Positions 1 through 7,403 of a DNA stretch of 27,901 nucleotides are shown in pieces. Positions within the stretch are counted from its first letter, which is position 1, and each line of letters starts with the position of its first letter. Under the pieces are notes generated by a model. The model was not told the origin of the DNA. It ran no database searches and saw only the letters and a program-made list of their open reading frames with translations. A program made the position numbers and the translations under genes. This DNA is from CAYLLN01 sp040901775 (GTDB lineage: Bacteria > Planctomycetota > Planctomycetia > Pirellulales > Pirellulaceae): positions 1 through 27,901 of the forward strand of contig JBBDYF010000123.1 of the NCBI GenBank assembly GCA_040901775.1. The letters are read 5' to 3'.

Positions 1-241
1 CAATTCCGTGGCACACACGGCAGAGTAAAACGCACTTGTCGATTTCATCCAGTTGCTCGGTCGAAATCGTGCGCCGAATCAGGTTGTCATAATCGGGGTG
101 TTTCTTCGCCGGCTCAATGTGGTTGAACTCGAAAATTCGCTCAAACCCGCCGAACTCCTCGATCATCTCCTGAACCGGGCGACCGCAGTATCCACAGCGG
201 TCGCCCTTGTATTCGTATAATTGCCGTCGATTTGCTGGCAT
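1..241 (-). CDS. HNH endonuclease-like protein, 3' end cut by window edge
   Basis: Eighty codons are visible, read on the minus strand from an ATG at 241 and running off the window start. The visible part has a CxxC pair at residues 16 and 19 (DRCGYCGR), a central FNHIEPAKKH with a candidate catalytic His41, and a second CxxCH at 74-78 (LCRVCH). This layout of two zinc-knuckle CxxC pairs around a His is typical of small HNH nucleases, which bind a metal and nick or cut DNA. The start lies 2 nt after the stop of the upstream 419-aa gene, so the two are probably co-transcribed and translationally coupled. Without the C-terminus it is unclear whether this belongs to a phage, a restriction or defence system, or a homing element. 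Confidence 0.75.
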   Translation of the reverse strand, partial: MPANRRQLYEYKGDRCGYCGRPVQEMIEEFGGFERIFEFNHIEPAKKHPDYDNLIRRTISTEQLDEIDKCVLLCRVCHGI

Positions 242-243
242 CG

Positions 244-1503
244 TTAGCGTGACTCCTTCACTTCTGGACGAAGTGCTGCCGTCAGTTGCTCGTGAGCCAG
301 ATGGAGATAGTGAACCGCGCCGTTCGGCGGTGATCCGGCCTGTTTCCACAGTTCCGTGGCGACTTCTTGAGCCTTTTCGCCCAGGATTCGCTCCCTCCGG
401 TCGGCCTCCTTTTCGAGCGTCCCGATACCGGGATGTTCATGGAGCAACGATTTGAGAACGTCTGGCGTTAGGCTGTGGTGCTGGCAGTAAAGGTCGAACC
501 AATGCGAAACGATTTTTCCAGCACTATTGATCTCACCGCCCATTTGCGACAGTTCGGAAAGGAATAGCCAAGTCAATACGGCGTGGCTATCGCCTACTTC
601 TTTCAGACATTCTGCGAACTGGCGTTCTCGCTGCTGACTGGTCTCCTTGTGAATGTCATCCGGCTGATGTGCGTACTGAGTGTAGAGAAAAACGTCGATA
701 AGCCTCTTCCGAGTGAGATTGAACTTGAATGGGCCGAAGCACATCGAGGGCTTCTTAGCCAGTTTGGCCTCATAGGACTTGGCCGCGCCCAGCACCCACC
801 TTCCGTAAGGGTTGTCGCCCAGTGCCGTGGCGAAGAGGGTGGCAGACTTCACAAAGTTTGCTGGCTCGTTCTGCATGTAGAGGCGACGAAGGATCGTCAA
901 ATAGGAGCGAATTTCTTCATCTGTCACTGCCGTCTCGATCCGCGACTCACCCAGCGGCAGCGATCCACCGGATTTAAGTGTTGCCGGACTTGGCTCCTTG
1001 AAAAAGGCAGTGCCAACCAATTCTCGGAGATCGCGGCAGAAGTAGCCCAGCAACTTAACCTGTTCCGTTGTCAGCGTCACCTCTGCCACCGGCAGTGGCT
1101 TGCGTTCGGACAACATGAACTCGACATCATGTGATTCTGCCCCGTTCGGAATAATCACGTAGTCAGGGCTGCCTGTGAGCAACACGGCGATTTCACGATT
1201 GGACAATTCCTTGCCAGTCTCATCTTCGGTGTAGTCGTGAAGGAAAACATTGGCTGGCGAACGAGTCATCGTGGGGGTGTAGATTTCTTTCTCGTCCCGC
1301 TCCTGAAAGAGGTGGCGGTATTTTAGAATCTCGCGATCTGCCCCGTGCTTCTTTGCTTGCACAATGAACTCAACCGCCGCCTTCGTGACCGCATCGAGCG
1401 GGGCGGTGTCAAGGAACAAATCGCGATCCCGATACTGCCGTTCTCTGGATCGCCGCTGCTCGTCAGTCTTGTCCAAGTAGTGAATTCGCCAATGAATAAT
1501 CAT
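244..1503 (-). CDS. Unrecognised 419-aa soluble protein upstream of the HNH gene
   Basis: The frame is open back to an ATG at 1644 (466 aa). I prefer the ATG at 1503 because a strong Shine-Dalgarno (GAGGAGG, 5-nt spacer) precedes it, while none precedes 1644. This start also removes an overlap with the divergent gene at 1607. The protein begins MIIHWRIHYLDK and is charged and mostly alpha-helical in character. It has no signal peptide, membrane segment or nucleotide-binding motif that I can see. I do not recognise the family. Its tight 2-nt spacing to the HNH nuclease suggests a functional pair, such as a regulatory or DNA-targeting partner, but that is inference from context. GC content looks lower than in the sulfatase region, and an assembly gap lies nearby, so this segment may be accessory DNA. 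Confidence 0.6.
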   Translation of the reverse strand: MIIHWRIHYLDKTDEQRRSRERQYRDRDLFLDTAPLDAVTKAAVEFIVQAKKHGADREILKYRHLFQERDEKEIYTPTMTRSPANVFLHDYTEDETGKELSNREIAVLLTGSPDYVIIPNGAESHDVEFMLSERKPLPVAEVTLTTEQVKLLGYFCRDLRELVGTAFFKEPSPATLKSGGSLPLGESRIETAVTDEEIRSYLTILRRLYMQNEPANFVKSATLFATALGDNPYGRWVLGAAKSYEAKLAKKPSMCFGPFKFNLTRKRLIDVFLYTQYAHQPDDIHKETSQQRERQFAECLKEVGDSHAVLTWLFLSELSQMGGEINSAGKIVSHWFDLYCQHHSLTPDVLKSLLHEHPGIGTLEKEADRRERILGEKAQEVATELWKQAGSPPNGAVHYLHLAHEQLTAALRPEVKESR

Positions 1504-1606
1504 CCAATCCTCCTCGCCCGGTGCGGGCATTTCGTAACAGAGCGTGCCGCCGCCGTTTTTGGCAAGCCCTTTTAGAAGTCTCTCATTGGGCGCAAATAAA
1601 TGAGAG

Positions 1607-1984
1607 ATGATTCGTTTAGAAGGTTCAGAAATTCGACTCTCCATCGACCGCGAGGGCGTTCGGCAATACAGAAACGACCGGGGACAACTTCACCGGCCAG
1701 ACGGCCCGGCTGTCGAATTCCCAGATGGCACGCGGTTCTGGTATCTGGATGGCCAGCCCCATAGAGACGCTGGCCCGGCTGTCGAATGGGCGGAGGGAGG
1801 CCAGGAGTGGTGGCGGAGTGGCGAGCGCCATCGCGTGGGCGGACCAGCCAACATCCGGCCAGATGGCCGAAGATGGTGGTATCTGGACGGCCAGCCGGTC
1901 ACCGAGGATGAGGCGATGGCCGGAAAACGGAGAATCGCCGAGTCGAGGTCGCCGTTTCGGCGGACGATGACGAGATTGTGGTAA
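1607..1984 (+). CDS. Small MORN-like repeat protein (three 23-residue repeats)
   Basis: This 125-aa protein contains three back-to-back 23-residue repeats at about residues 29-51, 52-74 and 75-97. Each follows the pattern HRxxGPAxxxxDGxxxWYxDGQP, the aromatic-Gly style of MORN-type toxin_YwqK and phage tail-associated repeat proteins. The repeats should form a small beta-hairpin stack; the partner is unknown. There is no signal peptide. The ATG at 1607 has only a poor GAGAG sequence directly next to it, so the start is not certain, but no later Met precedes the repeats. It is divergent from the 419-aa gene, leaving about 100 bp for both promoters. The basic tail (KRRIAESRSPFRR) ends about 100 bp before the assembly gap. 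Confidence 0.6.
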   Translation: MIRLEGSEIRLSIDREGVRQYRNDRGQLHRPDGPAVEFPDGTRFWYLDGQPHRDAGPAVEWAEGGQEWWRSGERHRVGGPANIRPDGRRWWYLDGQPVTEDEAMAGKRRIAESRSPFRRTMTRLW

Positions 1985-2086
1985 TTCAGCCGTCTGGAAA
2001 AAATCTGCCTCAAATAGCGCCATCCAGGTCTGACTGGCGGGGTTCACGGGAAAAATGGCTAAAAAGCGCCATCACCAATTTTTGTC

Positions 2087-2096
2087 NNNNNNNNNN
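2087..2096. other. Assembly gap (ten Ns)
   Basis: Ten consecutive undefined bases mark a scaffold join of arbitrary length. Gene order across this point should not be assumed. Base composition shifts here, with lower GC to the left and typical high GC to the right. Confidence 0.98.
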
Positions 2097-2660
2097 GGCG
2101 TTGAGAAGCGTCGGGAGGGGCGGGCCGGAAGTTGAATGGCCAAAACAACTTGCGACGACACGAGCGGAGTGTGCGCAGGAAGTAGTGAAGAGGTGCTTAA
2201 AAGTTCGTGCGCTAGGGTGTTACAATGGCGCGGCCGATCTCTGCTGGTTCCGGCCGCCGGGCGGGACTTGCGGGAGGGCGATGCTTCGCAGTGCGCGACC
2301 ACTGGTCGCGGCTATGCAGGATCAAGTTGCATGGGGCGCGTGGAACTGACATTGGGCAGGGAAGAATTGGCTCGTGGCGTTGATCGGAGCGATCAGCAAA
2401 ACCCGCGTCGGAGTTTCGCTTATATTCCGTAAGTCCCGATGCCGCAACTAGTTGCGAAGTGATAAGTAAAATGGGAGATGTAAAAAAAGGCAAAAACGAT
2501 CAGCGTAATGGGGGTGCCCGGAAGGGGCGCGGGGGGTGGCCGGGAAAGTGGCTGAGTGGAGCCGAACCCAGCGAGAGCTACCATCGACTACCATAAGCAA
2601 GCTAGAGCGAACCGGATGCATCGCCGGTCGCGCACGGGACTATCTGGAAAGGGAATTCTC
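2097..2660. other. Stretch without a convincing gene
   Basis: No frame here has protein-like composition, a good ribosome binding site or recognisable motifs. Short open frames exist on both strands but look like chance frames. The stretch contains a 14-bp palindrome (2443-2456), a T/A-rich patch (TATATT at 2421) and a purine-rich, A-rich segment around 2470-2500. It presumably contains the promoter of the PQQ gene at 2661. I saw no tRNA or rRNA. Confidence 0.5.
2443..2456. repeat. Perfect 14-bp palindrome CGCAACTAGTTGCG
   Basis: The two 7-bp arms are perfectly self-complementary. The palindrome lies in the non-coding stretch 205 bp upstream of the PQQ protein start, so it could be an operator. 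No regulator is identifiable, and chance palindromes of this size do occur. Confidence 0.4.
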
Positions 2661-3908
2661 ATGACGTTGTGCTGGCGAATCCTTGCCGTAGCTATGCTGT
2701 TGGCCGCGGTCGCGGCACCCGCTCGCGCCGCCGATTGGCCCCAGTTTTTGGGTCCGCAGCGGAGCGGCATCTCAGCCGAGACCGGACTGGTCGATGCCTT
2801 TCCGTCGGACGGCCCTAAAGAATTATGGCGGGCAAAGGGGGGCGTCGGAATGTCCGGCTTGGCGATCGCCGGGGGCAAGCTGCTGACACTCGTCCAGCGC
2901 GACGGCCAGCAATGGGCGATCGCCCTCGATGCCCAAACCGGCAAGCCGCTGTGGCAGACGCCGCTCGCTGCGGAGTACAAAAATCAAATGGGGGACGGCC
3001 CACGGGCGACGCCCACCATCGCCGGCGAGCGGGTCTTCGCGCTGACGGGCGAGGGAATCCTGGCGGCGGTCAACCTGCACGATGGCAAGCTGCAGTGGTC
3101 GCAAAAGTGTTTGGAGCAACTCAAGGCGAAGCCGGCCGACTACGGCATGGCCTGCTCGCCGCTGGTGGTCGATGGCCAGGTGATTGTGACGCTCGGCGCG
3201 CCGGCTGCCGCGGTGGCCGCCTTCGATGCCAAAACCGGCAAGCAGGTTTGGACTGCTGCCAGCGACCCGGCCGGTTACTCGTCCCCTGCCCTGCTGAGCG
3301 TGGCCGGCCAGCCGCAGATCGTGGCGTTTACCGGCGGCTCGGTCGTCGGCCTCGCGCCGCGGACCGGCAAGCTGTTGTGGCGGCATCCCTACGTCACCGA
3401 CTACGACTGCAACATCGCCACGCCCGTGGGGGTGGAGGGCAAGGTGTTCGTCTCGGCGGGCGAGAACCACGGTAGCGCGCTCTTGGAGATCAAGCCGCAA
3501 GGCGAAACATTCGACGTAAGCGAAGTCTGGTCGAGCGAGGGGAACAAGAGCACGCTCCGCAACGAATGGCAAACGTCGATCCTGCTGGACGGCCACTTGT
3601 ACGGCTTCGACAACGTGGGCAGCGCGGGGCCGGTCACCCATCTGACCTGCATCAAGGCGGCGACCGGCGAGCGAGTTTGGCAGGAGCCCCGGTTCGGCAA
3701 AGGGAACCTGATCGCCGCCGACGGCAAGCTTTGGATCTCGACGATGGAGGGGGAGCTAGTCGTCGTGCGGGCATCGCCCAAGGGGTTCGAGGAACTGGCG
3801 CGCGCCGCGGTACTCGGTTCGACGCGGCAAGCGCCGGCGCTGGCCGGCGGACTGCTGTACCTGCGCGATGATAAGGAAATTATCTGCCTCGACGTTCGCA
3901 AGCCGTAG
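2661..3908 (+). CDS. Secreted PQQ-type beta-propeller repeat protein
   Basis: This 415-aa protein starts with a Sec signal peptide (hydrophobic AVAMLLAAVAAPARA, likely cut before ADWPQFLG). The mature part has the WPQFLGPQRSG opening common to planctomycete outer-wall-like PQQ proteins. Several blades with the repeat pattern ALDAQTGKPLWQ, AAVNLHDGKLQW, AAFDAKTGKQVW and GLAPRTGKLLWR follow. These blades fold like quinoprotein dehydrogenase or BamB propellers. No catalytic dehydrogenase residues are evident, so a binding or scaffold role in the periplasm is more likely than alcohol oxidation. An in-frame ATG at 2556 exists, but 2661 is chosen because it begins directly at the signal peptide and has a GGAAAGGG element upstream. 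It converges on the YihY gene 12 bp away. Confidence 0.85.
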   Translation: MTLCWRILAVAMLLAAVAAPARAADWPQFLGPQRSGISAETGLVDAFPSDGPKELWRAKGGVGMSGLAIAGGKLLTLVQRDGQQWAIALDAQTGKPLWQTPLAAEYKNQMGDGPRATPTIAGERVFALTGEGILAAVNLHDGKLQWSQKCLEQLKAKPADYGMACSPLVVDGQVIVTLGAPAAAVAAFDAKTGKQVWTAASDPAGYSSPALLSVAGQPQIVAFTGGSVVGLAPRTGKLLWRHPYVTDYDCNIATPVGVEGKVFVSAGENHGSALLEIKPQGETFDVSEVWSSEGNKSTLRNEWQTSILLDGHLYGFDNVGSAGPVTHLTCIKAATGERVWQEPRFGKGNLIAADGKLWISTMEGELVVVRASPKGFEELARAAVLGSTRQAPALAGGLLYLRDDKEIICLDVRKP

Positions 3909-3920
3909 CACTGGGTTGTT

Positions 3921-4805
3921 TCAAGTCGCTTTGGCCGCGGCACTGGCGGTCGCGCCGGCCTCGGGAGCGACCCGTTTTCCGCGGTTGGTGGTCAGCACTT
4001 GCGTGAACTCGGCCCCGAGGAAAAAGATCATCGCCGAGTAGTAGATCCAGAGCAGCACGAGTGCCAGCGAGCCGGCCGCTCCGTAGGCGCTCGTTACGTC
4101 GGACCAGCTCAGGTAGGTGGAGAGGGCATATTTTCCCAGGGCAAACAACACGGTCGAAAGGACCGCCCCGGCCCAGACGTCGCGCCAGGCGAGTTGCACG
4201 TCGGGCAGGAACTTGAGCATCGCGGCGAACAGCAGGGCAATGATCGTCAGCGATGCCAACACGTCGAGCACGTTCAGCACGCCGCCGGAAAGCGCGGCGG
4301 GCACCCACTGATGCACGATGCTGCCGAACTCGCCCAGCAGCCAACTAAACACCAGCGAGACCAAGAGCAGAAAGGCAATGCCCATGACCATCGCCAACGA
4401 CAGGCCCCGCTTGAAAATGAATGTTTTCACGCCCCCTTGCTTCGGATCGGGCTCGACGCCCCAGGCCCGGTTGAGCGCCGTTTGCAGTTCCAACAACACG
4501 CCCGAAGCGCCCACGCCCAACATCACAAAGCCCACGATCGTTCCCCACAGGCCCTGCCCGCGCTGGTTCGACTGGACGAGCATGGTCTCCATTTGCTGCG
4601 CCCCGGTCTTGCCCAGCGAGTCCTCGAAAAACGACGTCAGCCCGCCCGTCACCTGCTCGCGATCGGCAAAGAAGCTGGCGATGGCGACGACCAGCACCAA
4701 CAGCGCCGGCAGCGAGAAGATGGCGTAGTACGCCAGAGCTGCTGCCAAGCGGGGGCACTCGTCCTCTGAGAATTTTGTGAAGGTCTGCCGCAACGTTTTG
4801 AGCAT
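3921..4805 (-). CDS. YihY/BrkB family inner-membrane protein
   Basis: This 294-aa protein has about six hydrophobic helices and the family hallmarks: an N-terminal LAAALAYYAIFSLPALLVL segment, a central ALNRAWGV block, and the late SAYGAAGSLALVLLWIYYSAMIFFLGAEFT region (described in parts: YGAAGSL, LLWIYYSA, GAEFT). The family is also called virulence factor BrkB or, wrongly, ribonuclease BN. Its transport function is not established. The start is the ATG at 4805 because AAAGGAG lies 8 nt upstream; a longer frame back to 4868 has no such site. The C-terminal tail is soluble and Ala/Lys-rich. It lies downstream of the SGNH hydrolase gene on the same strand, about 70 bp after it. Confidence 0.85.
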   Translation of the reverse strand: MLKTLRQTFTKFSEDECPRLAAALAYYAIFSLPALLVLVVAIASFFADREQVTGGLTSFFEDSLGKTGAQQMETMLVQSNQRGQGLWGTIVGFVMLGVGASGVLLELQTALNRAWGVEPDPKQGGVKTFIFKRGLSLAMVMGIAFLLLVSLVFSWLLGEFGSIVHQWVPAALSGGVLNVLDVLASLTIIALLFAAMLKFLPDVQLAWRDVWAGAVLSTVLFALGKYALSTYLSWSDVTSAYGAAGSLALVLLWIYYSAMIFFLGAEFTQVLTTNRGKRVAPEAGATASAAAKAT

Positions 4806-4876
4806 GGGCCAACTCCTTTCGATAAAGAGTGGCGCATCACATGCAGATTTTGTGCCGGACGACGCCAACTTGGCGA

Positions 4877-5638
4877 CTATGAGCCGAGCGCTTTGCTGAT
4901 CTCTTCGGCGACTTGCTGTCCGAGCAGTTTTGAACCTGCCGGCTTGAAGTGGACATTAGCGGGCAACTGAATCTCTTTCAGCTTGGGCAAGGCCAGTGCG
5001 TGCAGGTCGTCGATGGCGACGCCGTGTTGTTTCATGACGGCGAGGGCCGCGTCGTTGTACTTCCGTTCGTCCCCGAACCGGCGGGCCGACGAACCTTCGG
5101 GCACGGGCGTGGTGGTCGCAAAGATCAGCTTGGCGCCGGTCTTTTTCAGCCGTGCGACCAGCGATTCCAGGTTCTTCTCATAATTGGCCAGGCTGACCTG
5201 CGGATGCCCTTTGCTCGGATCGACGTTCTGGCCTTGGTCGTTGACGTACTTGAGGTCGTGCAGGCCGAAGTTGAAATGAATCACGTCCCACTTGCCCTCG
5301 CCCAGCCAGGTGTCGATCTGTTCGACGCCGGTGGTGGTGGGGCCGCAGTTGGTGGGCGGGCGATGGACGTTCGCCTTCCCCGCCAGCGCTTCGCGGACGG
5401 CCAGGTGATAGCCGATCGAGATCGAGTCGCCAATCAGCAGCACCCGCGGCAAACCGGCGACATCTTCGACCGGCTGGAACTCGGGCCGCTCGGCCCGCTT
5501 CTTTTTCTTTTGGTCCTGGTTCTTTTTGCCCTGGTTCTTTTTGTCCTGGTTCTTTTTGTCCTGGGCGAAGGCCGGCGCGGCGAGTAGCGCGGCTGCCAGG
5601 GTGGTTTGCAGAAAATGGCGGCGAGAGAAGGGGGACAT
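4877..5638 (-). CDS. Secreted SGNH/GDSL-type hydrolase with Tat-like signal
   Basis: This 253-aa protein begins MSPFSRRHFLQTTLAAALL, a twin-arginine-type signal (SRRHFLQ) ending near APAFAQ. A Lys/Gln/Asn-rich linker at residues 27-48 follows, encoded by 15-bp tandem repeats. The hydrolase domain has block I LLIGDSIS (Gly70-Asp71-Ser72, nucleophile Ser72), an NCGPTTTG loop (97-104), FNFGLHDLK (122-130) in place of GxND, and the catalytic His230 in NVHFKPAGS. The Asp usually three residues before that His is Ala. I recall this being normal for planctomycete members, so it is probably not a defect. Likely roles are carbohydrate ester (for example acetyl ester) removal. AGGA lies 8 nt upstream of the ATG. 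It is divergent from the first sulfatase. Confidence 0.85.
   Translation of the reverse strand: MSPFSRRHFLQTTLAAALLAAPAFAQDKKNQDKKNQGKKNQDQKKKKRAERPEFQPVEDVAGLPRVLLIGDSISIGYHLAVREALAGKANVHRPPTNCGPTTTGVEQIDTWLGEGKWDVIHFNFGLHDLKYVNDQGQNVDPSKGHPQVSLANYEKNLESLVARLKKTGAKLIFATTTPVPEGSSARRFGDERKYNDAALAVMKQHGVAIDDLHALALPKLKEIQLPANVHFKPAGSKLLGQQVAEEISKALGS
5513..5564. repeat. 15-bp tandem repeat, about 3.5 copies, inside the SGNH gene
   Basis: The unit GTCCTGGTTCTTTTT (plus-strand sense) repeats at 5513, 5528 (one change) and 5543, with a partial fourth copy from 5558. On the coding strand it specifies the five-residue unit Lys-Lys-Asn-Gln-Asp/Gly. Slippage at this repeat would change linker length in whole codons without breaking the gene. 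Confidence 0.9.
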
Positions 5639-5858
5639 GACGGGATTCCTGGTGAGTGGACTCAATAGAAAGCACTGCCCGCGCGTCATCCTAAGGTCGG
5701 CCCGCCGTCGGAAACAATGACCGGCTGCAATCGGCGGCCGCTGCTTCCCGACATTTCGTCATTGTGATTGCGGCCCGCGCTGGGCCGGTAGTACATTGGC
5801 GGTGCGGATCGCTTCCTTGTCGCCCATTCGGGCCGGTCGTTGAATTGGGGATTCCTTC

Positions 5859-7355
5859 ATGCGAATGGTGTACTGTCTGTGGTTTGCCGTGCTGAGCGCC
5901 AGCGCGGTCGCCGCCGCTGAGCGGCCCAATATCGTGCTGGTCATGCCCGACGATCAGGGCTATGGCGACCTCGCCTGCCACGGCAACCCGATTTTGCAAA
6001 CGCCGCACATCGACGCGTTTTACAAGCAGGCGGTTCGGCTGACCGATTTCCACGTCAGCCCGACCTGCGCGCCGACGCGCTCGGCCATCATGACCGGACG
6101 CCACGAGTTCAAAAACGGCGTGACCCATACCATCCACGAGCGCGAGAGGATGACGCTGCAAGCGTTTACCGTGGCCCAATTGTTGAAGTCGGCCGGCTAC
6201 ACGACCGGCATTTTCGGCAAGTGGCACCTGGGAGACGAAGCGGCCTACCAGCCAAACCGGCGCGGCTTCGACGAGGTGTTCATCCACGGCGCGGGGGGCA
6301 TCGGGCAGACCTATCCCGGCAGTTGCGGCGACGCGCCGAACAACAAGTACTTCGACCCGGCCATCCTGCACAACGGCACGTTTGAAAAGACGAAGGGGTA
6401 TTGCACCGACGTTTTCTTTAGCCAAGCCATCCAGTGGATCGACGCCCAGCGGCAGGCGAACCGCCCCTTCTTCGCCTACATCACCCCCAACTGCCCGCAC
6501 TCGCCGCTGGATTGCCCGCCCGAGTACGAGGCGAAGTACACCGGCAAAGTGCCGCCGAACGTCGCCAAGTTCTACGGCATGATTGCCAACATCGACGACA
6601 ACTTTGGCCGCCTGACGGACAAGCTGAAAGCCTGGGGCATCGAGAACGACACGCTGGTCATCTTCATGACCGACAACGGCTCGGCGACCGGCGTGCAAAC
6701 CTTCAACGCCGGGATGCGGGCCGGCAAAGGGACGCCCTATCAAGGCGGCACGCGCGTGCCCGCCCTGTGGCGCTGGCCCGCGGCATTCGCGGGCGGGCGC
6801 GACGTGCCGCGGCTTACCGCGCACCTCGACATTTTCCCCACGTTCGCCGAGATCACCGGCGCGAAAGTCCCCGCAGAATTTGCCGGCCAAGTCGAAGGGC
6901 GATCGCTCCTGCCGCTCTTGAAAGACGAGCAAGCCGCCTGGCCCGACCGGACGCTCGTCACCCACGTTGGCCGCTGGGAGAAGGGGAAAGCGGCCCAGGC
7001 CAAATACGCCGCGTGCAGCATTCGTAGCGCCCGCTTCTCGCTCGTCAACGCCCCCCGGCAAGGCGAAAAGTGGGAACTGTTCGACCTGGCGGCCGATCCG
7101 GGCGAGAAGACGAACGTCAGCGACCAGCATCCCGAAGTCGTGACCAAGCTGAAGCGGGAACTCGACGAGTGGTGGAAAGAAGTGACGCCGCTGCTGGTGA
7201 ACGAAGACGCCATCGGGCCGAAATACAATCCCTACCACGAGTTGTACTGGGCCCAGTTCGGCGGCGGCCCGGCAGCCGGCGAAGTGACTCCGCCCGCCAA
7301 AGCCGACCGCAAGGGAAAAGGGAAAGGGAAGAGAAAGAAAGCCCAAGTCGAGTAA
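5859..7355 (+). CDS. Secreted sulfatase 1 (formylglycine type I)
   Basis: This 498-aa protein has a signal peptide (cut near residue 19, before AAERPN) and a complete sulfatase fold signature. It has the metal ligands Asp31-Asp32-Gln33 in MPDDQGYGD, the formylglycine motif CAPTR at Cys70 followed by SAIMTGR, FGKWHLGD (Lys121, His123), the His of CPHSPL, and MTDNGSATG (Asp272, Asn273). Cys70 must be oxidised to formylglycine for activity. The substrate cannot be read from sequence; secreted planctomycete enzymes of this kind usually act on sulfated polysaccharides. The C-terminus is a Lys/Gly-rich tail (about residues 481-498). It opens a plus-strand run of sulfatases, with the next gene 48 bp downstream. 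Confidence 0.93.
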   Translation: MRMVYCLWFAVLSASAVAAAERPNIVLVMPDDQGYGDLACHGNPILQTPHIDAFYKQAVRLTDFHVSPTCAPTRSAIMTGRHEFKNGVTHTIHERERMTLQAFTVAQLLKSAGYTTGIFGKWHLGDEAAYQPNRRGFDEVFIHGAGGIGQTYPGSCGDAPNNKYFDPAILHNGTFEKTKGYCTDVFFSQAIQWIDAQRQANRPFFAYITPNCPHSPLDCPPEYEAKYTGKVPPNVAKFYGMIANIDDNFGRLTDKLKAWGIENDTLVIFMTDNGSATGVQTFNAGMRAGKGTPYQGGTRVPALWRWPAAFAGGRDVPRLTAHLDIFPTFAEITGAKVPAEFAGQVEGRSLLPLLKDEQAAWPDRTLVTHVGRWEKGKAAQAKYAACSIRSARFSLVNAPRQGEKWELFDLAADPGEKTNVSDQHPEVVTKLKRELDEWWKEVTPLLVNEDAIGPKYNPYHELYWAQFGGGPAAGEVTPPAKADRKGKGKGKRKKAQVE

Positions 7356-7403
7356 GAGATACCAACCAGTCCCAGCCGTTCACTGCCTCAGGAGCCTCTT
7401 GCC

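Noticed and set aside
2550..2640. A tRNA-Ser-like string (GTGGCTGAGTGGA) in the non-coding stretch
   Set aside because: No acceptor stem, anticodon arm or T-arm could be paired around it.
5513..5564. Short tandem repeats as a CRISPR array
   Set aside because: Units are 15 bp with no spacers and are translated as part of the SGNH protein linker.
4877..5638. Missing Asp in the SGNH hydrolase catalytic triad as a sign of an inactive enzyme
   Set aside because: The NVHF-type ending is, as far as I recall, usual in this planctomycete group, so it is not a specific defect of this protein.
5691..7346. Long minus-strand open frame opposite sulfatase 1, and similar ones opposite sulfatases 2, 3, 4, 5 and 7
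   Set aside because: High GC makes long antisense frames common. These lack start signals and motifs, are Arg/Val/Gly-biased, and mirror the codon pattern of the real sulfatase on the other strand.
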